A DNA stretch of 22,299 nucleotides from a virus, in the IMG/VR virus record IMGVR_UViG_3300028571_000136, positions 1 to 22,299 of that record; one strand, written 5' to 3'. Of this stretch, positions 17,347-22,299 are shown in pieces; the first letter of the stretch is position 1; each line of letters starts with the position of its first letter. The translations under genes and the position numbers were made by a program. Under the pieces are notes generated by a model. The model was not told the DNA's origin. It was given only the letters and a program-made list of their open reading frames with translations, and did no database searches.

Positions 17347-18068
17347 ATTTTTAACCTAAAGATTGAATCTGTACGCCTTTTATAAAAATTACAATAATTT
17401 TCAATTCTTGAGAAACCAAACATAGGTTGATGTAAAATTTTATCTTGTCCCATATACAATGCGAAATGTTTTGGTTTATCTTCTCCAAAGGCATCTATTA
17501 GAAGTATATCGTGTAATTTAAGATCGTTTTTATCTTCTATAAGTTGAAAATTATTATCTTTATAAAATCTATATAGTTCTGTTTTTATATCCATTTGTTC
17601 TAATGATTTTGAATAAAAATTATTATCATACTTAAATTCTATAGACTTTTCTTTTTTATAAAATTCTTCAATTAATCTAAAACAATCATATTTTCCATGT
17701 TGATAGAATCTTCCAATATATTCTTTTTTTACACTTATTGGTTCATAAATTTTGAATATTCTTTTATTTAAATTATACATTATAATTGGTAGACATAAGT
17801 TTTCAGAGCAAGAAATATCTTGTTCAGAAAAATTTTCATTATCGTTTATATGGCTATGATAGATATAAAGAATTTTATCTGAATGTTTTTTTATTTTAAT
17901 ATAATCTAAAGAAGATATCATAAAATTTTCTTTTTTATTTTTTGCAATATTTTCACATGGCATGCATATAAAATTATTATTTGTTAGTACTATAAATCCA
18001 CAAATTTCTTCGGATGAATTTTTTAAACATTCTTTTATAATAAAATTTTTATTTTTTTTATCAATCAT
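17343..18068 (-). CDS. K: Lambda K-like tail protein: JAB/MPN domain plus NlpC/P60 peptidase
   Basis: A 241-residue two-domain hydrolase. The N-terminal domain has the full JAMM metal site: E20/E21 in EEICGF, H71-S-H73, S81 and D84 (HxHx7SxxD). The C-terminal NlpC/P60 domain shows Cys129 in KYDCFRLIEEF, His201 in KHFALYMG and a third polar candidate at His213 (KILHQ). NlpC/P60 enzymes cut peptidoglycan stem peptides, so this protein may process the tail tip and open the cell wall on infection. All key residues are intact. It lies 2 bases after the L-like stop, with SD AAGGA 5 bases before the ATG, and overlaps the I-like gene. Length matches the family. The tail-tip context makes a host-derived enzyme unlikely. 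Confidence 0.93.
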   Translation of the reverse strand: MIDKKNKNFIIKECLKNSSEEICGFIVLTNNNFICMPCENIAKNKKENFMISSLDYIKIKKHSDKILYIYHSHINDNENFSEQDISCSENLCLPIIMYNLNKRIFKIYEPISVKKEYIGRFYQHGKYDCFRLIEEFYKKEKSIEFKYDNNFYSKSLEQMDIKTELYRFYKDNNFQLIEDKNDLKLHDILLIDAFGEDKPKHFALYMGQDKILHQPMFGFSRIENYCNFYKRRTDSIFRLKI

Positions 18069-18070
18069 TT

Positions 18071-19456
18071 TTATCCTTGGGGTTGATTTGTTCCTGGGAA
18101 TCCTCCGAATGGAAGAAATCCATTTAAATAATTTTGATTCATATCTTTTGGAATTCCATGAGCTCTAACTCCAGTTGGATTTTCTGCTCCAGGTCTTCTT
18201 GGAAAATTAATTGGAACACCATTTAAACCAGTTACCCATAAATTTATTCTTTCACCACTTCCAACCAAACTAACTATTCTATCTTTTGTTTGAGTCCAAT
18301 TCTCTCCATTTCTATCTGTTGGCCAAATAACTGGTCTAAAAGCTGGATTTTTTAACCATCTTAATCTACAAGCGTTTATATTTTTTGAACATGAATCAGC
18401 TGTCCAATAATTAGTATTTGGCGGAGCATTAAATGGATCAGACGAATGATTATTTAAGCAAACATAATAAAATTTTAATCCTCTGTTTTGTAAATAAATA
18501 AAATCTCCAGAAATATATGTTTGATTTTGAGACCATTGTCCAGAATTTCCAAGAGAGCCGTTGGTTCCATAATTTGCCCCAGTTATTCTAAATATTGCTG
18601 AAAGATGTGCGTTGCCTCCAGTAGGATTAAAAACGCTTCCAAAAAATAACTGATCATTTTCTGTAGCTACTGGAGGGGCAGTGTAAAGACCTTTTACTGT
18701 TATGGGAGAATTATCTATACCTGCGTAAATTCCACTGTGCAAATAAGTTAATCTGCTATTATATTCATAACAGCATCCTTCTCCTCTATATTGAAATGGG
18801 CATTTTTTACCGTAAATTGTTCTTCCTGGTAATGTTAAATTTTCTATATCTAAAATTGTATTTAATTGGTATTCAACTATATTTCTATTTTCAACTGTTT
18901 TTCTATCTATGTAGTAAATATCTCTTGGTAGTTCTACTTCATATAATCCTTCGTTTTTATTAAAAGGATTAATATTATCAGAAAAATTTATTTTATCGAG
19001 ATATTTTGAAAATGTTTTAATTCTACTAAATTTTGCACCAACAATATCTCCTAAACTTTGCATTTGCATTCTAATATATCTATAGAAAGAATTTGAAGAG
19101 TAATCTGGAGAAAGGTTAGATATTAAAACTTTTGGAGTTGGTAGTGTTCCTGCGGAAGAATATTCAAAACCTTCTGAAAAAATTGGAAAAGGATAATAAT
19201 AATTATTTTGCCATTTTAATGCTCCGTATGGATTATTTACAATTTTGAATAAATTATAATCATTATATACTCTAAATATTCCATTATTAATGGGCTGATC
19301 TCCATTATAATTATAATTTATGGTTGTGGGAGCAATTTCAGAAAGATCAATTTCGTATAAAATAACTTGCGTAGATGGAGTTAAAGAACTTAGTTCAGTA
19401 TTTAAAGATTTATTACCGCTTACTATTGAATTATAAACTTCAGATGATGTAGGCAT
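18071..19456 (-). CDS. L: Lambda L-like minor tail protein with inserted aromatic module
   Basis: A 461-residue minor tail protein L homologue. The N-terminal domain has typical strands (VILYEIDLS, FRVYNDYN). The C-terminal domain has the Cys pattern that in lambda gpL binds an iron-sulfur cluster: C219-P-F-Q-Y-R-G-E-G-C228-C229-Y, then C356-x6-C363, with the closing LPFGGFPG at ~448-455. Four of these five would be ligands (inference). Lambda gpL has 232 residues; much of the excess here lies between C229 and C356, where a W308...Y...FYY...N...P...YW351 pattern resembles a CBM5/12-like carbohydrate-binding module. It bridges the tape measure end of the tail to gpJ. It starts 4 bases after the M-like stop without an SD. 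Confidence 0.9.
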   Translation of the reverse strand: MPTSSEVYNSIVSGNKSLNTELSSLTPSTQVILYEIDLSEIAPTTINYNYNGDQPINNGIFRVYNDYNLFKIVNNPYGALKWQNNYYYPFPIFSEGFEYSSAGTLPTPKVLISNLSPDYSSNSFYRYIRMQMQSLGDIVGAKFSRIKTFSKYLDKINFSDNINPFNKNEGLYEVELPRDIYYIDRKTVENRNIVEYQLNTILDIENLTLPGRTIYGKKCPFQYRGEGCCYEYNSRLTYLHSGIYAGIDNSPITVKGLYTAPPVATENDQLFFGSVFNPTGGNAHLSAIFRITGANYGTNGSLGNSGQWSQNQTYISGDFIYLQNRGLKFYYVCLNNHSSDPFNAPPNTNYWTADSCSKNINACRLRWLKNPAFRPVIWPTDRNGENWTQTKDRIVSLVGSGERINLWVTGLNGVPINFPRRPGAENPTGVRAHGIPKDMNQNYLNGFLPFGGFPGTNQPQG

Positions 19457-19460
19457 AATT

Positions 19461-20009
19461 TTATGCTGGTACTTCCATGAATGCAGCTTCTATAGAGTAG
19501 TTATTATAAGATATATAAGTTGGAGACCATTCTGCGCAAACAAATTTTGTGCTTAAGTCGCTGCTTGATTTAGAATATATTGTTGGAAGATTATAAACGA
19601 AGGCTTCTTGCGCGTTTCTTTCGTTTAAGAAATGCAAAATAGATACCGCTTCTATTTCACTTCTATTATCAAAATTTAAAGTTAGTTCTATCAAATTATT
19701 ATTTATTCCATCATTTATTCGTTGCTCGTATCCATTACCAAATTTGTTAATTTTAATTCTTGGTTTATTATTTATTTTAGCATTATACGAAGGTTTCCAG
19801 AAAAAATTCGGATATAGCACGCTATTTAAAAGTATATATCCATCCCAATCAACTTGAAGATTGGCAGGGGTTACTGGATTATTTCCAGCACCTACATTAG
19901 AATCTATTATTGAATAATAGTATTTGCTATCAGTACCAAGTACTATATTGTACTTGCTATAAATAGTAAGCGAGCTCCAAGCTAGAACTGTATCGTAAAT
20001 ACTTGCCAT
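19461..20009 (-). CDS. M: Lambda M-like minor tail protein with N-terminal aromatic module
   Basis: A 182-residue protein. Residues ~68-182 match the Phage_min_tail (lambda gpM) family: NFFWKPSY, KINKFGNGYEQRINDGIN, LNFDNRSEIEAVSILHFLNERN, KFVCAEWSPTY and the ending AAFMEVPA. Residues 1-60 are additional: AWSSLTIYSKYNIV, KYYYSII and VDWDGY form a W...Y...YYY...N...P...W pattern like the insert in the L-like protein next door. It is the first gene of the minus-strand operon, with a perfect AGGAGGT SD (20019-20025) 9 bases from the ATG and a GTGTAAA motif just upstream. The role is in building the tail tip where the tube meets the L- and J-like proteins. Confidence 0.92.
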   Translation of the reverse strand: MASIYDTVLAWSSLTIYSKYNIVLGTDSKYYYSIIDSNVGAGNNPVTPANLQVDWDGYILLNSVLYPNFFWKPSYNAKINNKPRIKINKFGNGYEQRINDGINNNLIELTLNFDNRSEIEAVSILHFLNERNAQEAFVYNLPTIYSKSSSDLSTKFVCAEWSPTYISYNNYSIEAAFMEVPA

Positions 20010-20018
20010 ATACCTTTT

Positions 20019-20025
20019 ACCTCCT
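20019..20025 (-). promoter_or_regulatory. Perfect Shine-Dalgarno of the tail-tip operon
   Basis: On the minus strand AGGAGGT lies 9 bases before the ATG at 20009. It is the strongest ribosome binding site in the window and heads the six-gene tail-tip operon, while most downstream genes of that operon start by tight coupling with little or no SD. Confidence 0.85.
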
Positions 20026-20029
20026 ATAT

Positions 20030-20036
20030 TTTACAC
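20030..20036 (-). promoter_or_regulatory. GTGTAAA promoter-like motif for the minus-strand tail-tip operon
   Basis: Read on the minus strand, GTGTAAAATATAG follows TTTTAA and ends about 20 bases before the ATG at 20009. It is the mirror of the plus-strand GTGTAAT at 20046-20052, only 9 bases away, making a compact divergent promoter pair. The seventh base is A instead of T. Confidence 0.55.
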
Positions 20037-20045
20037 TTAAAAGAT

Positions 20046-20052
20046 GTGTAAT
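20046..20052 (+). promoter_or_regulatory. GTGTAAT promoter-like motif for the tube-paralogue gene
   Basis: GTGTAAT ends 8 bases before the ATG at 20061, where no SD is present. If the motif is a -10 element, transcription would begin at or next to the start codon, giving a leaderless mRNA. It is divergent from the motif at 20030-20036. Confidence 0.6.
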
Positions 20053-20060
20053 TATAGTTA

Positions 20061-20861
20061 ATGTTTAATGTATATTCTATAGAAAATCAGAACTTTTATC
20101 TAAATGATTCCTTGGTATCTGGAATAAAAAGTTTTAATGTTGGAGTTGACTTTAAAATAAGTCCTCAAATATCTATCAATGATTCAATTAATTATACAAA
20201 AGATGGTTTACCAGTTGCTCAATTTGACTTATCTTATGTATTAAGTGATAGTGATAGATTTTTGCTTTATACTGGAACTAATTCATTTTCTGGAAGAGTT
20301 GAATATGGAGATAAATATGTAACATTTACAGATGGGTATTTAACTAATTATTCTTTAAATTACAAACTAGGAGAATATCCAACTGTTGATATAAAAGGGA
20401 TTATTTTTAATTGGACAGCTTCTCAAATAACTTTTAAACCAAAACCAGTAAATTTAAATACATTTAATGTTGGAGATCCATGTTTTATTGATACAAATAT
20501 AGCGACTTTTACTTCAAATCGAACCCAATCATTTGGAATTAATATTGATGTAAGTCGTATTGCCAATTATACTATTGGAAATTATTTACCAGACACTGTA
20601 TATATTCAATATCCAATAAAACAAGAAATGTCAACAGATGCTAGCGCAAGCGATTCAATATTTATTTCTAACATTTCTAATTTACCAAATTCAGGTTACG
20701 TTAGTACTGCTAGTCAATATATATCAATTAAAAAATATCAATCTGACTCAAATTTAGCGACATTTAACTTCTCTCAAGTTACTAATAATATTAACTCTTC
20801 ATTGAGTAGCGATAATGAAGCTCAATACAACCAAAGTAGAGTATCTTATCTTCAACCATAA
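20061..20861 (+). CDS. Second tail tube-like protein (paralogue of the major tail protein)
   Basis: A 266-residue beta-rich protein. Residues 155-194 align without gaps to residues 257-296 of the tail tube protein (12 of 40 identical by eye: QS, D, R, GN, T, I, P, S and DA shared). Residues 93-108 (YLTNYS...LGEYPT) match 162-177 (FLTSYS...VGNFPT) with the same spacing. Residues 24-60 (SFNV...FDLSYV) match 58-92 (SFTV...LDFSYI). It is about 116 residues shorter. It is likely a minor tube-fold protein such as a distal ring or completion protein at a tube end (inference). It begins a plus-strand unit divergent from the tail-tip operon; the next gene starts 42 bases downstream. Its start has no SD, only a nearby GTGTAAT. 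Confidence 0.75.
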   Translation: MFNVYSIENQNFYLNDSLVSGIKSFNVGVDFKISPQISINDSINYTKDGLPVAQFDLSYVLSDSDRFLLYTGTNSFSGRVEYGDKYVTFTDGYLTNYSLNYKLGEYPTVDIKGIIFNWTASQITFKPKPVNLNTFNVGDPCFIDTNIATFTSNRTQSFGINIDVSRIANYTIGNYLPDTVYIQYPIKQEMSTDASASDSIFISNISNLPNSGYVSTASQYISIKKYQSDSNLATFNFSQVTNNINSSLSSDNEAQYNQSRVSYLQP

Positions 20862-20888
20862 TTTTTAGATTTTTAGCAATATATATAC

Positions 20889-20894
20889 TATAAT
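20889..20894 (+). promoter_or_regulatory. Possible TATAAT -10 element before the 157-residue gene
   Basis: A perfect TATAAT ends 9 bases before the ATG at 20904, mirroring the 8-base spacing of GTGTAAT at 20061 and 21718. A weak -35 candidate (TAGATT, 20866-20871) is 17 bases upstream. The gap is almost pure A/T, so a chance match is quite possible. Confidence 0.3.
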
Positions 20895-20903
20895 ATAATA
20901 AAT

Positions 20904-21377
20904 ATGACATTTCCAGAACTCCTCAATTCTCCAGTATTTTTTAATACTTTTCTTAAAAATGATACATTTTTCAACTCTTTAAAAGATAAGTTTCCAGAAA
21001 TCTTAGCAGATCTTACTAGCTCCAAAAACAATCCAAATTGTTCTTGCAAAAATAGAGTAAAAGCTCATCTTCAAGCTAAAATTACCACTGAGGAAGATTA
21101 CTTTAATAATCTAATAAATAATGAAGAAATCAAAAAATTATTAGAAGAAAAAGCAGGAGAAATTAAATCTTCTCAAGTATCAAGTGACCCAATGGAACAT
21201 CATATGCAAATGATGCAACAAAACATGTTTAGAAATAGTGGCGGAAGAGTATTTGAAATTGGCAAATCTGAAGAAGCTTGGAAAGATCTTGCTAAAAAAT
21301 TAAGTGATGAAAAAATTGGTTTTAAATCTTTTTCTTTAGTTGAAAAAGAAGATAAATTGGTCGTTTATTTTATTTAA
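20904..21377 (+). CDS. Unidentified helical protein with CxC and Met/His-rich segments
   Basis: A 157-residue protein. The N-terminal ~40 residues are Phe/Leu-rich amphipathic helices (PELLNSPVFFNTFLKND). A Cys46-x-Cys48 motif in NPNCSCKNRVKAHL follows, then an acidic helix (~62-90) and a Met/His/Gln cluster (MEHHMQMMQQNMF, ~97-109). A C-terminal alpha/beta part (WKDLAKKLSDEKIGFKSFSL...KLVVYFI) looks like a small folded domain. CxC and Met/His clusters can bind metal, but no family is recognised and no function is claimed. It has no SD at its start, and its TAA directly abuts the next ATG, so the membrane-protein gene is coupled to it. Confidence 0.7.
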   Translation: MTFPELLNSPVFFNTFLKNDTFFNSLKDKFPEILADLTSSKNNPNCSCKNRVKAHLQAKITTEEDYFNNLINNEEIKKLLEEKAGEIKSSQVSSDPMEHHMQMMQQNMFRNSGGRVFEIGKSEEAWKDLAKKLSDEKIGFKSFSLVEKEDKLVVYFI

Positions 21378-21674
21378 ATGTTTTATCAATTCTTGGCGTA
21401 TTTGTTTGTTTGTTTAGGAGTAACTTATGCTTGGAGTGACACTGAAATTGCTAGACCTTTTAGAAATTTTATAGCTAAAATTCCTTATATCCATAAACCT
21501 TTACTTTGCCACGAATGCTCTAGTTTTTGGATATCTTTGGCTGTTAGTTTTTTTATTAATCCATTTGATGTATTAACTTATGCTTATTTTAGCAACTTAT
21601 TAAGTGCTTTTTGTGGATTTTTTATTAATTTATATTTCGTTAGAAACCAATTAGTTAAATATAAAGAATTTTAA
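21378..21674 (+). CDS. Small membrane protein with CxxCxxFW motif (DUF1360-like)
   Basis: A 98-residue protein with three hydrophobic segments (about 2-19, 50-62 and 68-88). Between the first two lies a conserved-looking loop: AWSDTEIARPFRN, then C44-H-E-C47-S-S-F-W. This GVTYAW...plR...C-x-x-C-x-x-F-W layout resembles small membrane proteins of the DUF1360 type found in phages and bacteria, whose function is unknown. It begins right after the previous TAA with no spacer. A holin-like role is conceivable from size and spans, but no lysis gene is nearby. Its stop codon is the first unit of the (TAA)9 tract. Confidence 0.7.
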   Translation: MFYQFLAYLFVCLGVTYAWSDTEIARPFRNFIAKIPYIHKPLLCHECSSFWISLAVSFFINPFDVLTYAYFSNLLSAFCGFFINLYFVRNQLVKYKEF

Positions 21675-21699
21675 TAATAATAATAATAATAATAATAAT
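21672..21699 (+). repeat. (TAA)9 trinucleotide tract
   Basis: Nine uninterrupted TAA units plus one T. The first unit is the stop codon of the 98-residue membrane-protein gene. The tract ends 3 bases before the GTGTAAT motif of the Cys-rich gene, i.e. it occupies the place where a -35 or upstream promoter element would be. Confidence 0.95.
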
Positions 21700-21702
21700 C
21701 TT

Positions 21703-21709
21703 GTGTAAT
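21703..21709 (+). promoter_or_regulatory. GTGTAAT promoter-like motif before the Cys-rich gene
   Basis: GTGTAAT ends 8 bases before the ATG at 21718. No SD is present. The arrangement is the same as at 20046-20061 and also suggests a leaderless transcript. Confidence 0.6.
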
Positions 21710-21717
21710 CTTATTAT

Positions 21718-22299
21718 ATGCCTGGATCATGTTCATCAAATGAGCTTAATGGTTGCGCAGGTTGCGGACCAGGTTTAGTTTTATTTGGACTTAGTGCTTC
21801 AACTTATGAAGCAAAAGATGGTTTTTGTTGTCTTGATGGATGTGATACGAAAAGATATCGAACTAGAATTAGTTCGACAAACGGTGGCTACTCCTTCTAT
21901 AGCTCGGTCGGGCAGTCGCAATCCACCTCTGCGTCTGACTCTTCTAGTGAAGCTGTAATATATACAGTAGATAAATATGGTGTAATCGTGTACTCAAACA
22001 AGATAGATTCTAGGAGTTCGGGAAGCGGTACTAACCTTTTCTTTGGCGAGGGATATTCTGACGAGACAAGTGGTAGTACATCTACCACATGCAAAAAGCT
22101 CCCCAGAGAATCAAGTTGTGAAGAGGAGCCAGGAAATATATGCGAGACTCAGGGCGAGTGTACTGCTTATTACGTTCCTTGTGGAATGCCTGGCTGTGTC
22201 GGGGACGGTTCGTGTAACAATTTTCCCCCATATGATCCACCACCTCCTTGTGTCACTGAGACTTCGTGTACTAAATCTACCACAAAAGGCAATTATTCT
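21718..22299 (+). CDS. Cys-rich protein, 5' part (open at the window edge)
   Basis: The ATG at 21718 opens a frame without stops to the window end (194 codons seen). Fifteen Cys lie at 5, 13, 16, 37, 38, 42, 125, 134, 142, 148, 155, 160, 166, 178 and 184; between the two Cys groups is a Ser/Thr/Gly-rich segment with no Cys (43-124). After residue ~140 the pattern is short Cys-spaced loops with Pro runs (PPYDPPPPC). No signal peptide or family is recognised. GC content by counted 60-base blocks rises from 33% (21781-21840) to 53% (21901-21960 and 22141-22200), unlike every neighbour. It may be a surface-exposed tail or receptor-related protein with disulfide- or metal-bound loops (inference). 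The start is chosen from its position after GTGTAAT; there is no SD. Confidence 0.65.
   Translation, partial: MPGSCSSNELNGCAGCGPGLVLFGLSASTYEAKDGFCCLDGCDTKRYRTRISSTNGGYSFYSSVGQSQSTSASDSSSEAVIYTVDKYGVIVYSNKIDSRSSGSGTNLFFGEGYSDETSGSTSTTCKKLPRESSCEEEPGNICETQGECTAYYVPCGMPGCVGDGSCNNFPPYDPPPPCVTETSCTKSTTKGNYS

Noticed and set aside
21897-22094. 65-codon minus-strand open frame at the right edge
   Set aside because: Antisense to the Cys-rich frame, which starts after a promoter-like motif and stays open for 582 bases.
21890-22299. Diversity-generating retroelement variable region in the Cys-rich gene
   Set aside because: No template repeat or reverse transcriptase is visible in the window and the end of the gene is missing; only the composition shift is supported.

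Overview
The window is part of the virion-structure region of an AT-rich tailed double-stranded DNA phage with a long non-contractile (siphovirus-like) tail built on the lambda plan. Evidence: a ~2,060-residue tape measure protein; a tail-tip cluster in the exact lambda order M-L-K-I-J (Phage_min_tail family; Cys-rich L; JAB plus NlpC/P60 K; Lambda_tail_I; gpJ core); and upstream small neck genes leading into a tail tube gene. The standard genetic code fits (TGA is used as a stop). No integrase, lysis, replication, tRNA, CRISPR or transposase gene is visible. The host cannot be named from this sequence. Many starts lack a Shine-Dalgarno (SD) sequence, but at least one perfect AGGAGGT is present.

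Layout. (1) 2-2086, plus strand: 3' end of an unidentified gene, then three tightly packed genes that by position and features are head-closure, gp10-like and tail-terminator proteins. (2) 2145-3293: major tail tube protein, alone between a promoter-like motif and a strong intrinsic terminator. (3) 3397-5668: two small genes and two larger genes in the slot normally held by tail assembly chaperones (G/GT), the last starting at a TTG just after two in-frame stop codons. (4) 5732-11920: tape measure protein with four GFIPNF repeats and two DD(V/I)PAML C-terminal modules. (5) 11922-20009, minus strand: tail-tip operon M-L-K-I-J plus a terminal 471-residue protein with two calcium-loop-like motifs, convergent with the tape measure gene and one base from it. 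(6) 20061-22299, plus strand: a diverged paralogue of the tail tube protein, a helical protein with CxC and Met/His clusters, a small membrane protein with CxxCxxFW, and the start of a very Cys-rich, GC-richer protein cut by the window edge.

The least expected signal is regulatory. A short motif, GTGTAA(T/A), sits just before each internal transcription-unit start on both strands (2145, 3397, 5732, 20009 minus, 20061, 21718) and looks like the -10 element of a phage late promoter. Where it lies 8 nt from the ATG there is no SD, suggesting leaderless mRNAs; where it lies 20-37 nt away an SD-like sequence is present. Other points of interest are the duplicated tube protein, a carbohydrate-binding-like aromatic module in both M and L, a (TAA)9 tract beside the promoter of the Cys-rich gene, and the sharp base-composition shift inside that gene.
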